From Leishmania donovani (Eukaryota > Euglenozoa > Kinetoplastea > Trypanosomatida > Trypanosomatidae): a stretch of DNA of 64,000 nt. Position 1 is the stretch's first letter, and every line of letters starts with the position of its first letter. Both the position numbers and the translations under genes were made by a program. The stretch spans positions 1 through 64,000 of the forward strand of contig NC_018259.1 of the NCBI RefSeq assembly GCF_000227135.1. The letters are read 5' to 3'. A model generated the notes under the pieces. It was not told where the DNA came from. It made no database searches and saw nothing but the letters and a program-made list of their open reading frames with translations. Of the stretch, positions 39,184-51,200 are shown in pieces.

Positions 39184-41650
39184 TGTCCCTCCTGTGTGTG
39201 GCCCGTCCGACCTAAGTCGCCAGTAGAAGTCACCACTGGCTGCGCACAATGTGCGACGTGAGCAAATACGACAGGCGATCAAAAGGGCGTTGCACGCACA
39301 CAGGCACATGCGCACACTCGCGAAAGGAAAGTAGAGAATAAGAAGCTAGCCAGATGTTTACAGATGGCGAGAGAGAGAGGACGGCTGAGAAAGAGAGAGA
39401 GGGTGCGGTAAGGGCCTAGGGAGGGAACGCGGCGCCCCCCCGAGCCCGTCTCTGCTGCTGGGATAGATTGATTTCTTTTTTCGAATGTATGTACGTACGG
39501 TGCTGCTTCTTGACGAGTTGTACCCACTGGCTCGTCATCAGACGTCGCCCTTATCGATTCACCGCGACACGATAGCGTAGAATAGACGGAAAGACCCCGC
39601 CTCTGCTGTCTGCTTCAAAGCACGGGAACAGCAGAGGAGAAAACAAGCGCAACAGCGGCCGAAACAAAAATTTTTTTTTTGGGGAGTCAACGAGTCAGCC
39701 CTCACCATCACCAGCGCCAAGAAGATTTAATAAACGACGAAGAGAGAGGAGAAGCAAACACACACAAAGGAGGGGGGCTAATGCCAGCGAGTTTGTTGTA
39801 CGTCTGCGGTGCAGATATATGGAAAGAAGGCGCGACTGAGAAGAGGTGTTGCGGCAATGCCGTTGTGCGGTGGTGGTACAGGAGGGTGAGGAAGGGGAGC
39901 GGGTGTAGCAGGAGAACGTTTGGAAGCAAAAAGAGCACGGGACTCTCACACGGCACGTCACGATATGCAAAACGCAAAAATCAGTGAAAGACGAAAGATT
40001 GGAGAGAGACGGGAAGTAATGAGGGAGCAACACATCATCCCAAGGTGTGAGGAGGGCAACCACAGCAACACACGTGCCAACAGAAGCCTGCGCGCGCAAA
40101 CGCGCACTCGGTGACAGAGAGAGAACCGAGACAGTCGCAGCAGTCCCGATCGGGCAGGAGGCACACACACACACACACTCCCGCACTCACACGAGGAGGG
40201 GGAGTGAGGAAGGAAAATAGAAGACGACAACTGGTGTAGGCAGCCGGTGCTTCGCAGAGGACACCGACAACGAGAGCAAGGGACAGAAAAAGACTTGCTG
40301 TGCGCAATCGAGGAGGCACCGAAATACGGGCAGCCGCTTACGGCAGTACAGCACGATAAAAACGCGGAAAAACAGGGTAGTGTTTCGCCGTCGCGGATCC
40401 GTGAAAGTGGGCAGTGTGGAGAATGCCGAAAAGATAGGTCACGCGCGCCCAGGAGCAGATAGAAGGAATCGAAAAGAAGGTGAAGAATGAGGTGCAATAG
40501 AAGGCATGAGTGGTTGAAGACAAGAGTGATACACCTGGCACAAGGAAGATCCCCGCCGGCGCGCACGTGCGCGACAGGAGCTCGCATAACCTCACCACAT
40601 CGTGTCTCGTGTTGCTCGCACCGACGAGAGAAAGCGAAGGCCCGCTGGTGCCCCATTCTCAATTGTCTGTGAGTTATTATGCAATATACTACGTAGCTAA
40701 AAACATGCGGCCACACCTCTGCTTGCATACTTGCTGGCGGCCTTCAGACTGCTTGAGTGTGTGCGAACACGTATGTAACCTTCAGCGGAGATGAATTCCT
40801 TAGCAAGCAACAATACAAAACAGGGTAAGGTTTTTCTTTCACATGGCCTATTCTGCCACTCCAACACAAGGCAAGCTCCGCTCCACCCACGGCCTGTCAC
40901 AGTCCCCCCCCCCGCTTCGCGCGAAGAAGCGGCAGGCACGCGGTGCAGCAGTGCTGCCGACTCAGCTATCTGAGCACGGCCATCTGCCCTCGAGCTCTAC
41001 CCCACCCACCCGCCGCCTCGCCGGCCGCCAGCTGGTGCCTCCCTCCCTTCTCGGAATGGGCGCGGGCGCCGCTGCCCCCGCCCTCCCCCCGCCCGCACAC
41101 CAGTGGGCGGTGTAGGGGCCCGGGCGGGTTACTCTCGAGACGCGGTGACACGCTGCCGAATCATATGGATGGCACACGCGTGTTCACTGTCGCCGGTCGC
41201 CCCGACGCAACGCCCGGCCAGGACCCGACCAACTGCATCAGCAGCGATACGTCGCCCGGACCTCCAGCACGGCGCCGGCGCCGGCGACCCTGTCACCACC
41301 ACAGGTGGTTCGGCACTTGATCATCGATAGGGTGGCCTCCCGGCATCTCCAGAGAGAGAGAGGGCGGGGGTACTGGGCCCTGCGACACCGCGCATGGAGG
41401 CCTCCCTCATCATCAAGGACTGCAATGAAAAGAAAACGAAACAAGAAAGTAAAACGGAAAAAGATCGAGGTAACGGCGACACCACGTCTCATTCGTCGGC
41501 GACTGGGGAGGAGGAAGGCAGAGAGGTGTGACAGCCACCGAGGTAGTCATCAGTGCGTCGTGCCGACATTCCGCATTCAATGCGGCTGCACGCGCACATC
41601 ACACGCTAACTCTGTTGCAACACACTAGAGGGAGAGGGGAGCGGTGTGCT
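39184..41650. other. Spacer with repeat copy D
   Basis: About 2.5 kb between the Skp1-like gene and the kinase. It holds repeat copy D (40833-41415), several purine-rich plus-strand runs, a T-run at 39669-39680 and a short CA tract near 40163-40180. No gene is supported. Confidence 0.6.
40833..41415 (-). repeat. GC-rich interspersed element, copy D (SIDER-like candidate)
   Basis: Core nearly identical to copies A and B, but with the C-type variants at the CATATGG site (AATCATATGG rather than AACCATATGG), at AACTGCATCAG and at CGGACCTCC. The right end (41320-41415, GATAGGGTGGCCTCCCGGCATCTCC and the GAGAGAGAG tract) matches copy C. The left, A-rich tail end (TTTTCTTTCACATGGCCTATTCTGCC) matches copy A. 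It lies in the spacer downstream of the Skp1-like gene. Confidence 0.7.
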
Positions 41651-42370
41651 CTACGCAAGTCCATCTTCGGGGCGTAGAAAGGGAAGCTGCATGTACAGCG
41701 GCTCAAGCTCCTCCTCCGTCAAGACGTGGTCGAGGCCGCAGAGCTGCAGCAGCTCCTTCTCCGATCCGGCACTGAGGGCGAGAGAAGCAAGCAGGGCGCA
41801 CGTCAAGTCGCGAAGCGGCTCGATGAGAAGAAAGTCGGCTAACATCGCCACTTCTAAGACGCGGTCCATTGTCTGGGGGCCTCTCTTTGCTAGGGTATGG
41901 CACAGCGCCGCCGACGTCTTCGTTTCGACCGCTACGCCTGGAAGGAAGCAGTCCTCAAGCAGGTAGGTCATCTCCCATTCGCACACCAGCTCCTCCAGCG
42001 GAGCGCGCAGCGGCTTGCTGAGGAGAGTCGGTACGCGTGTTTGTATGAGTTCAAGGTACCGGAACACACACTCACAACCCTCTCGCGTCGCGTGCGGCAG
42101 CATTACAGGAGGAATGAGTCCCTGCACCGGGTCTACCTTGCGCTTCAGGTCCACATCGACAGAGTCTAAAAGGGAGTCGAGTAGGCGACAGAGCCGCGCA
42201 CCGCGGTTATGCAATGCGAAATCGTGGCGGTTCACCGTCTTGTCTGCCCCACTGCACTGTGCCACCACACGAATGTACTCTCCTGTGGGCAGGCGCTCCC
42301 GCTCTCCTCCTTGGAGGTAGACGAACAACGGCGCCTTGCCGGAGAGATCGCGCGCCGTGGCCGTCGGCAT
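41651..42370 (-). CDS. Skp1-like protein with BTB/POZ and Skp1 dimerisation domains
   Basis: Encodes 239 residues from the ATG at 42370 (MPTATARDLSGKAPLF). The longer upstream frame is unlikely to be coding. The C-terminal helix block TMDRVLEVAMLADFLLIEPLRDLTCALLA (about residues 173-200) closely follows the Skp1 helix 'LFELILAANYLDIKPLLDVTCK'. The N-terminal region contains the BTB-type segment IPPVMLPHATREGCECVFRYLE. Skp1 links F-box proteins to cullin-1 in SCF ubiquitin ligases. At 239 residues it is longer than typical Skp1 (about 160), with a 40-50 residue insertion between the two domains. It ends FLRPEDGLA instead of the usual acidic WxxEEEEE-type tail, so it may be a divergent or kinetoplastid-specific Skp1 paralogue. 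Confidence 0.8.
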   Translation of the reverse strand: MPTATARDLSGKAPLFVYLQGGERERLPTGEYIRVVAQCSGADKTVNRHDFALHNRGARLCRLLDSLLDSVDVDLKRKVDPVQGLIPPVMLPHATREGCECVFRYLELIQTRVPTLLSKPLRAPLEELVCEWEMTYLLEDCFLPGVAVETKTSAALCHTLAKRGPQTMDRVLEVAMLADFLLIEPLRDLTCALLASLALSAGSEKELLQLCGLDHVLTEEELEPLYMQLPFLRPEDGLA

Positions 42371-43778
42371 TCGCCTCGCAAAATCGCAGGAAAACAGAAA
42401 ACAATCTCGACAATACGCAACACTTTGAATGGAGGCAACACAGAAAATCACGACCCCAATTTGCTCGCGCCGTGTTTTTTTGTGTATGTGTGAGCGTGTC
42501 GGATGGCGGAGGCGGCGGCACGGCAGCCTGAGCCCTGATACAGCGATGACGAGAGCCCTTTCGTGTCCGGGGCCAGTAATCTGCGTCGTTGTTGCTGAAT
42601 TGGAGCTCCTTATCTTTCGCTCTATTACACTTGCGGTGAGAGGGCCCGGAACTGCGACTGAAACGTAGACAGCGCTGAGAACCAGGCAAAGGTAGACAGA
42701 GCCGTGCTGCACATCGGCGAGAGAAGCCGAGATCCGTGATCAAAAAGGTACGAGGAAGTGCGAAGAGAGGGAAAAGACGTAGGTGACTAGCAGGAAGGGG
42801 AATAATAGCAGAGTTACGCCGCGGCAAAACGACGACGCACACTTCTCGGAAAAGCGCGATGCTGTGTCCTCCTCACCCGCGGGGGAACAGGCTGCTGTCT
42901 CACGAAAGATATGGCAATCCATGATGGCAGACTCTCTCTCTCTCGGTGCGAAGGTCAGCATCGGCGCTAGGCCTTGTCACATTCATTCCGGCCCCTCCTA
43001 CGCAGAACCTCTCCCCATCGCTTCCTTACCTCCAGCACAGGAAAGAGGATCAGAGAGCAGGGGAACAGGGCAACTGTAGAAGGTGCGTGTGGGTGTGGGT
43101 GTGTGTGTGTGTGTTTATGTCTGCTGGTACAAAACGCAGCGGTGCGCACCTTTTCTTTTCTTGATGTGTGATAGATGTTTGTGGGGAAGCAAGGCAGAAG
43201 ACACGCCGCCGCACCGTTCTGCAGACAAAATCAAAAAGAGCCGAGAAAAGCACCGCAACAGGGACAGGTATATCAATCTCGCCACACACACACAGGCACT
43301 CACAAGCGCACCTGCAAGGCTTGAATACCTGCAAGCAAGACAGCCGGTTATACCGTCCGATTCCTTGAAACTCATACCTTGAGCGTACAACCGTGCGCAC
43401 GTACCTCGCACTTTCTCCCTTATCGCACAGGGCTGTACGTGGCTGACATCAGAAAAGCATGCTGTGCGGCACGGCAGTGGCAGCGCTCAACAGGAAACCA
43501 TTTCAACAAAAGACTCCCAACGGCGTGGTCTACGCCCGGTGCACAAACATGTCTACATCCGCCCTCCCCTTCTACGTTGTCTTGCAACAGTAGCGGAGTG
43601 CTGTCAGCGTCCCTCGCACAACGTGTGTTTGAGCAAAGAGCGAGACGCACAGCACGTTGCAACAACGACTAAGAAAACTGCGCAGGTGTGCAGTCTATGA
43701 GAAAAGGTCAAAACAAGCGACCGCGAGGCAGCCCCAACCCCAGGCCCCCCCCCACACAGAGAGAGACACAGACACCCA
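42371..43778. other. Intergenic spacer
   Basis: About 1.4 kb between the armadillo gene and the Skp1-like gene, with a GT-rich tract at 43085-43114 and a CA tract near 43283-43292. No gene is supported. Confidence 0.6.
43085..43114. repeat. GTGTGG/GT microsatellite
   Basis: GTGTGGGTGTGGGTGTGTGTG-type tract in the spacer downstream of the armadillo gene. Simple repeat with no coding role. Confidence 0.8.
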
Positions 43779-46700
43779 TCACTTCTTCTCTGCCTTGGAG
43801 AGGACTTGCAGCAGCGACGCAGCGGCACGGCGAACCGAATCAGACGATGCGCGCTCCGACAGCGACGTCACGAGTGCGACGCCGTTGTTCTGCACAAAGT
43901 AGCTTGCAGCAGCAGGTATGAAGCACACGTTCTTTGCCGTCAGGGCCGCCTCCTTTGCGCACTCCTCCGATCCGTGCTCGATCATATACAGGAGCGCAGA
44001 TCCGAAGGCAGACTTCTTGTCAGTTAGCGCCTCGTAGCACGCGCGTACGTTTTTGTCGCTGTTGACGGTGCAGTTGCGAATCGTGAGAAGGGCATTGAGG
44101 GCGGCGTATGTGTGTAACGACACATCCGACTTCCCAGCTCGGCTGCCTGTGTTGCCTTGCGGATACTCAGAGACGAGGCGGATGAGGGCGGAGAGGCCGC
44201 CGTGTGTGCGGACGGCATCGCGGTTCTCGTTGTTGTTCACGGTGAGCGACGAGAGGGCGCCGGCTGCCTGCTCGAGTACTACGGAGGGCTGCTGCGGAGA
44301 CAGAAGTAGCATGCACATGAGCTCCAGCCCTCCCTGGGCACGTGGCGTCTCCTTGTCATCGCGAGAAAGGTGCCACAGTGCTGACGCCACGGTCTCCTTC
44401 AGCTGCGTCGACGGCTCCTGGAAGCGACTGTTCTTGTGGGTGACGGCGTTCGCTTGGAAAACCGTCGCGGGCGCGTAGCAGTCCAGTACAACGGCCACAA
44501 GACACCGGGCACACCCCGCCTGTATCATAGCCGGCCTGTTCTCGGCGACGGTGCTGCAGTTGCGCAGCACGCCTACTAGTTTCTCCTTCACGTTCATCGG
44601 GACCGACAAGGACGGCGTCGCAAACGGCAGCTTCCCGATGGCTGGCGCACTGTACGCCGCCTGGAATGCCTCGACACCCAGCATACTCGTGGCAGTCGGC
44701 ATGCGCAGTGGCGCAAACAGACTCGCGCCCTTCCCGGCTGCCTTGCTGCCCCCAGCGATGCTAGGCGACGACATCTCGAGAATGCTCGTGAAGGCCTCAA
44801 TACCGCCGGCGTACCGCACCGAGTGCTTGATCTCCGGCGATGTTGTCAGAATCCACAGCGTGGATACTAGCTTGTCGACCGTCGAAGGAGAGAGCGGCGA
44901 CGGCGTCTTGTCGGCACTGTTCCTCTTCTTCGAGCTAAGATAGGCCTCCTTTACCTTCGCCACAAGCAGCTCGACTCCGCCGCACTCGCGGATGGCGGGC
45001 TTGTTCTGGTCATTGATGGCGCAGTTGCGCAACGTTCCAGCGACATTGTCGATGATTTTCTCGCTGAGCGGCATTGTGGACTTGACAGCGGTGGACCGCG
45101 AAGGCTCGATCGGCTTGCGGTGATTGAGAAGAGAGAAGAGCACGGGTATGCCACCAGCCTTGCGGAGGATGGGGCGGGCTTCTGCCGTCGCGGAGCAGTT
45201 CCACAGCGTACCAGATGCGTTCTCGACCACCGCAACGCTGTTCGACGAGGACATTACCTCCACCAACACTGGCACGCCGCCGTACTCGATAATCTGCGCC
45301 TTGCTCTCCGTCTCGACGCTAAGGTTCCAGAGCGCGCCTGCCGCATTCTCTCGCACGAATTCGTATGTGTTGTTGTCTATGGCGGTCGAGCTTGGGTTTC
45401 GAAGCAACTCTAGAAGCGCCGGAATAGCGCCGAGCTCACGGAGATGCTTGCGGTTGTCGGCGTTCGATGCGCAGTTCCACACCGCACCGGCCATCTTGGT
45501 CTTGATCGAGTCGGACGGGTGGCGCAGCGTTGCCGTGATTTTCTCCAGTCCGCCAATCTCACGTATTTCCTTTTTGGAGGCGTCCTCTCGCGTGATGTAG
45601 CCGATCACCATCGAAACATTTTCTAATATAGGCAGAGAGTCTGTGTACAAAAGGTCCAGCACTGCTCGTAGCCCACCCAGCTCCCGCGCCTGCGAGCGAA
45701 TAGATGCGTCCACACTGCCTCCATGCTCCACTTTCTCGTCCTTGGTGAGGAGCCCCCACAGGAAGATCAGCGCCCGCTCCAACACTGCCTCGGAAGTGCT
45801 TACAATGACAATGTTCACCAGCGGTTCCAATCCGTTCGCGGCCAGAAACTCTTTCCGCGCAAAGGCGCTGAGGGCGTTGGAGGCGACAGCGTTGATGAGA
45901 GCGTGCGTCTCACACACGAGCGGTGCCAGAAACTCCAGCACCTCGCACTTCACGTCGTCGTTCACGCTGTTTAGCAGGTTCGTGAGGATGGGCACGGCTC
46001 GGCCATCCCGGACGAGAGTATCTAATACTTTGAAGAGATTGTCGTTGTTGCCAGACTGGCGAGGAGCCGGGGAAGACTGCAGAGCATAGCCGAGCAAACG
46101 CAGCTCCGCGAGCTGCACCGGGGGCCGCGGCTCGCTGAGGTGACTCAGCACCGCCATCATAACGGCCAGGATGTCGGGGTAGCTCTGCGCCGCCATCCAG
46201 TTGCTATTTTTTTCGAGGTGCTGCTGCGTGTAGCCCTCAATCGCGTTCAGCAGCACGCTCTCCTTGACGTCTGGCAGGCGGAGCAGTGTGAGAAGGCCGT
46301 CCGACGTGAGCGCTGCGAGGCCAGAACGGGGCGAGGCCGTTAGCGCCCCGTTCTTTGCCGATCCACTGACGTCATTCTCGACGGCCTGCACTGGCCTATG
46401 CGGGCGGGAGGTGGGGGAGTTCTTCATCGGTGCTGGCTCCGGTGCTGCCTTGTTGGGGTGCTCCTCCCCCCCGTCCTCGGCACCGCGCTTCATCATATCC
46501 GGCAAGCTTGGCGATGCACAGGGCACGGCCATGCCGTCAGCGTCTACGAGGCTCGGCACCTCGCCTGCCAAGTAAAGGTTGAGGGCCAGTTTGCACAGCT
46601 TCTTCTGCTGCGACACCTCCTGCAGGCGGCGCTCCTGTGACCGCATTTGTGCTTCAACGCGAGTCATCTCCGCACGTAGTTTGTCATACGTGACGGAGAT

Positions 46701-46907
46701 CATCTCCTTCGATGCGTTCAACTTCTCCTCCTCCTTCACCAGCTCTGCGGAGCGCTGCGCGAGAACGTTACCGAGGTCCTCGGCTTGTCCAGTGTCCACC
46801 AACGAGCGAATATCGCGTGCAAAGCTTGCCAGTGGGCATATAGCTGCCTCCTCTGAGCTGCTGAGAACCTCCAGCAGCGAGGCTATTTCACACCCCACCG
46901 TGTTCAT
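43779..46907 (-). CDS. Armadillo-repeat protein, unknown role
   Basis: Encodes 1042 residues from the ATG at 46907 (MNTVGCEIASLLEVL). The first 29 codons of the longer frame are Ser/Cys-rich and probably not translated. Residues about 60-130 are a coiled coil (AELVKEEEKLNASKEMISVT). From about 240 onward there are many armadillo units, the clearest between 430 and 640: HLRELGAIPALLELLRNPS, VRENAAGALWNLSVETES, IEYGGVPVLVEVMSSSNS and VVENASGTLWNCSATAE. A second set lies toward the C-terminus (VLEQAAGALSSLTVNNNENR). Such proteins are protein-protein scaffolds; in trypanosomatids several large ones are flagellar or cytoskeletal, but nothing here fixes the location. No catalytic domain or membrane segment is seen. 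Confidence 0.9.
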   Translation of the reverse strand: MNTVGCEIASLLEVLSSSEEAAICPLASFARDIRSLVDTGQAEDLGNVLAQRSAELVKEEEKLNASKEMISVTYDKLRAEMTRVEAQMRSQERRLQEVSQQKKLCKLALNLYLAGEVPSLVDADGMAVPCASPSLPDMMKRGAEDGGEEHPNKAAPEPAPMKNSPTSRPHRPVQAVENDVSGSAKNGALTASPRSGLAALTSDGLLTLLRLPDVKESVLLNAIEGYTQQHLEKNSNWMAAQSYPDILAVMMAVLSHLSEPRPPVQLAELRLLGYALQSSPAPRQSGNNDNLFKVLDTLVRDGRAVPILTNLLNSVNDDVKCEVLEFLAPLVCETHALINAVASNALSAFARKEFLAANGLEPLVNIVIVSTSEAVLERALIFLWGLLTKDEKVEHGGSVDASIRSQARELGGLRAVLDLLYTDSLPILENVSMVIGYITREDASKKEIREIGGLEKITATLRHPSDSIKTKMAGAVWNCASNADNRKHLRELGAIPALLELLRNPSSTAIDNNTYEFVRENAAGALWNLSVETESKAQIIEYGGVPVLVEVMSSSNSVAVVENASGTLWNCSATAEARPILRKAGGIPVLFSLLNHRKPIEPSRSTAVKSTMPLSEKIIDNVAGTLRNCAINDQNKPAIRECGGVELLVAKVKEAYLSSKKRNSADKTPSPLSPSTVDKLVSTLWILTTSPEIKHSVRYAGGIEAFTSILEMSSPSIAGGSKAAGKGASLFAPLRMPTATSMLGVEAFQAAYSAPAIGKLPFATPSLSVPMNVKEKLVGVLRNCSTVAENRPAMIQAGCARCLVAVVLDCYAPATVFQANAVTHKNSRFQEPSTQLKETVASALWHLSRDDKETPRAQGGLELMCMLLLSPQQPSVVLEQAAGALSSLTVNNNENRDAVRTHGGLSALIRLVSEYPQGNTGSRAGKSDVSLHTYAALNALLTIRNCTVNSDKNVRACYEALTDKKSAFGSALLYMIEHGSEECAKEAALTAKNVCFIPAAASYFVQNNGVALVTSLSERASSDSVRRAAASLLQVLSKAEKK

Positions 46908-48239
46908 TCCGGAGGAACTACGCAGAGAACGCGCACACAGGCGCGCGCTGCAAGACGAAAAGAATGAATACCACAGAGAGCCGGAGCTGTGCACGGTCTC
47001 CCGCCTCTAACTCCTCCCTCTTGGCGGGGGCCGCTTGGGCACCTACACAGGGAAAGAGAAACCACGCAGCAGTGCCACCAGCACTGCGAGTTGAGACCCT
47101 AAGCGTTGGCGATGCACTGGCTCAAATTTTCAAGGACGAAGGAAGGGAGGGAGGCTGGAGAAACAAAGAACAGATGAAGCAAGCATCCAGCATAGAGCAA
47201 GATGAGCTCGAGCACGCGGCTGAGCTGGTGATGTGTGCGTGCCTGCGTGGGTACGTCCAGCCCCGTGAGAGAGAGAAAGAGGCAGCGAGGGCAAAAGACG
47301 AAGAACAGCGAAAACAGATAAAACAGACAATGGGTCCGTTCAATACTTTGATCAAGCAGAGAGAGAGGAGTGGGGAGAAACAAACAGTCAGACATGAAGT
47401 GTGGGTGATGGTGGGGGGGGGGAGGAGGCGAAGCGTGTCATCGATACACGATGCCGATAGTGTGCGCATCGGACAGTTTTCCCGCTGTCCTCCAGCGGAG
47501 GTCCTCCTCCTCCCGGTACCCCACATGAAAGACAAAGAGAGGTGTTTGAGAAAAGACAGTGGCACACGCCAGGGCGTGCGAATGTTAGCAAGCCTTGGAG
47601 TTCGCACATGCAGTCGCCAGCACAAGTCTCTCCCTGTACGAACAGGACAAGCAAGCGACAGAGCAGCGAAGAGACGACGCTGAATGTTGCATGTTGAAGT
47701 GTGGGTGTGTCTGCAAGTGTGCTTGTGCGATGTCTTACTCGGCGTCCAGCTCGCCATTATGAAGAAGAAGAAAAGAAAAGGAACAGGAACAGGAACATCA
47801 TCAATGAGCGTGAACGGTTACAAGCACACGCCAGCTTCTGCGTTTATGCACTTACACGATTAGCACATACCCGAACACATGAAAAACACGCACGCGCACA
47901 CAGGAGGGGGTAGAAGACAGAAGGACGATGAAGACAACGGCGGGAGCACAATCGCGTCGCCAAGGCGGCGTGTCACATCATAACCACAAATCGTCCAGCG
48001 GATGCATAACAGCGGAGGAGATGAAAACGGCTACAAAGATGTCGCCCCGTTTCGATTTCCGAACTCCGCTTCGCCGCGACTCGCTCCTCCGGTGCACTGC
48101 CCCACACATCAGTTCTGTTGCTCGATGGGCGCGCATGCTGATGCGCGTGTGAGTCTGTCTGTATGTTTCCGTATGAAGACGGGGAAGAAGGGCGAGGGGC
48201 ACGTGAACGGCGCGAGCAGAGCTGCAGCAGAGGACGCGA
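46908..48239. other. Intergenic spacer
   Basis: About 1.3 kb between UTP14 and the armadillo gene, with a G-run at 47412-47422 and A/G-rich plus-strand sequence. No gene is supported. Confidence 0.6.
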
Positions 48240-51200
48240 CTACGCGGCGCGGGCGGGGATCGCCTCGATCTTTCGGCGCTTTGTCTTCGCCTTCGGCTTG
48301 CGGAGGGAGAGGTCGAGAGGGAGAAGCGACTGTCCCTGACGCACCTCCACCCGTGGCTGCACGCCCTCTTTGAATGAGAGTGCCGACGTCCACTCGGGCC
48401 CCAGCGGTTGGCGCATGGAACGGGCGAACTCTTGCGGGTTGGAGAAGGGGCGGGGCACCATGTGAAGGGTCATGCGATTCGGCACCAGCTCGACACCGTC
48501 GTGGTTGATTATGACGTGCTCCAGCGCGGCATCGGCTCGGCTCTTCAGCAGAAAAGATTTCTCGATCTGCCGCTGCGTCGTCTGATGCAGCACAGCCTCC
48601 TGGTGACGCTTGTTGAGCTCCGGGTCCTCGCCGCCCCACTCACCCCATCCAGGAAGGCTCTGATTCTTGTCCTCTGGACGCATGATCGCCTCTACTTGCG
48701 ACTCTTTTTCTTTCACAAAGTCCTCGTCCACATCGTCTTGGGCAAAGGCGCGCGAGATGAGATACTCTTGGTTCAGTCGCAGATCTTCCTCAGGGACGCT
48801 CGCCGAGCCCACCAGTGTGCTGGCCGACGGCGCCGACTCCTCCGCTGCCACGTCTTCACCGGGACGCGCGCGCTTCTTGGGCAGGATGGTGACTCGGGTC
48901 GATGTCACCTTCTTCGCTAGCAAGCTGCGCTCCAGTAGAGCGTCCTTGCGGGCACCAGCGAACTCAGATGTTGGCGGAGCTGACGGCGTCGCCTTCTTTG
49001 TCTTCTCCTTTCCCGGGCCTTGTGCCTTTAGCCGTCCGTCGGTGTCCCTCGCTGCCACTGGCGACGGCTTTCCGCCATCCTCGACAGACGAAGCAGAGAC
49101 GACAGAGACGAGTTCCACGTCTTCAGACACGTCTCCGGAGGACTCCGCGCCGTGGTCGTTGGCCTCGATGCAAATGCCGCTCTGCCTCCGCAGCTGAATC
49201 TGCTCCACAGAACCGGATTTCTTGCCCTTTTTGAACGTAATGCGGCCGGCTGCGGCAGACGGCCGTGCCGCGCTGCTCGATGTCTTCCTCGTGGAACCTG
49301 TTTCCTCCTCCGCCTCTCTCCCCTGCGCCTCGCTGCCGGCGCGCTCCTCTCGGTGGTGCGCCTCAATATCGCGCCGCAGAGCCTCGAGCTGATCCTCGTA
49401 GTCCTTCTCCTCACGCTCGCGCGCGTTCTTCATGAACTTCATCTCGCGCAGCTCCGCGCGGGCCTTGGATATGGGGCTTGCCATCGTCCCTGCCGCAGCG
49501 TTCTCGTCGGTCTCCACTGCGTCAACGCTGCTCCAGAGGATGCTCTTGACGTCTTGCCGGCTAAGAGGTGCCCCGCCAGACGCGCCGACCTTTTCGATGA
49601 GCGCGTCTACGGTCCGCTCCTCCTCGCTGGAGGCCTCACTCTCGTTGTCGCCAGCTACGTATCGCTCGTAGTTTTCCTCACCGGCGTCCTGCTCCATCTT
49701 CTGCATGAGCCGCTGGTGCGTCGCGTGCTGATCGTCGATGGCGTCCTTAGTGCTCTCGTCGAACTGCGCAAACCGCTTCGCGTGCTTCACCCACGCGCTT
49801 GTGTTCTTGTGCTTCTGCGTGACACGCTCCTCTATGCGCGCCTTGAGCAGGCGCTCCGCGAGTCGCTGGCGAGCCAGCTCCGGGTGCAGCAACTCAAACG
49901 CCTTCTGCCGGCGCTCCTTCTCACGCTCCTTCTCCTTGCGTAGAATGCGCCGGTACGTCTTACTCTTGATCCGATTAAGACGCTTGCGGCGGCTGTTCTC
50001 GTACGCCAGCATCGCCTTCAGCTTTGCCACGTACCCGGAGGTTGGGGCCTCTCCGTCTTCCATACCCTGGCGCTGCGCCCCATCGGCAACGGCATCGTCG
50101 AAGTTCACGTAGTTGCCCATGGAGTTCGGTGTGTCGGCCCCGTCGCCGACCTGGCGACGCGAAAGGCCCGCCTTGGACAGCAGCGCATCCATCTTGCTGC
50201 CAAAGCGATACGCGAGGGAGTTGGAGAGGGCCGGCGTGACGGCTCGGTCGGAACGGAACTGGGCATCGGCCGCGGCGACGATGCCGCCGACAGACGAAGC
50301 AACTGGGGTGCTGTCTGGGAGCTGCATGGGAAACCGGATGTGCTTCGCGGAGTCCAGCTCCTTCAATATCGGCGTGTAGCGCTCCATTGCCTCATCCACA
50401 ATGGCGCGCACCTCCTTGCGTGTGAGACGGTCCTTCGTCACGTCGTCGGCGTCCACTGCAACGAGGTTGTGCTTGCTCTGGTGCGACCGCTTGATGCGGT
50501 CCCTCACCGCCTCCATGTCGTGGTCCGTGGACGCCTCCCTCTGTTGCATGATGCGCTGCATCGCGCTCGTGTACGAGGTCGCCCCGCCGCTTGCCGAGGC
50601 GTCCGCTAGCCCGAACACGGACTCTGGCTCGTCTGTCAGCTGCGAGGCTCGACGCTTCTTGACTACCTTAGTTCCTGACTCCGTCATTCGTGATGCCTTC
50701 TTCACCTTTGCCAGCTTCTTTTTCTTATCTGCTTTCATGCTCATGTCGAGCATGTCGCTGAGGTCAATGTAGTCCTCATCGTCACCGCTGCTTTGGCCGT
50801 CTTTGTCGTCGGTTTCGACGTCGTCGTCAGCCTCCGCCGCCGCGCGGCGGCTGTCTTTCCTCCTTGCGCCCTTGCATGGAGACCTGCATCTCTCAGAGTT
50901 GCCTACCACAGCAAGGCCGTCCTCCAGGAGTGCGTCGTCGTCGTCATCATCGTGTGCGGCAGAGCCGCACGACTGACGTGCCGACGACTTCTTGGACAGC
51001 TTCGGCTTTGTGGACGCTTTCTCGGTAAAAAAGTCACCGTACAAGCGCTCATCCTCGCTGTTGAAGGCGAGTTCGTCGTCGATGTCCTCGTCCAGCTCGG
51101 GTGGAATCAGTGGGTTGTTCAGCATTAGTTTCCCGGCCCGCTGTCTCTCCTCATCATTGCCGCGGCCGCGCGCGAGCTTGCTGCCCTTGCGGCGGCCCTT

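Noticed and set aside
12861..41415. Repeats considered as a CRISPR array or a tandem gene array
   Set aside because: Copies are about 570 bp, 6-12 kb apart, one inverted, and have no short spacers; the host is eukaryotic. A retroposon-like family fits better.
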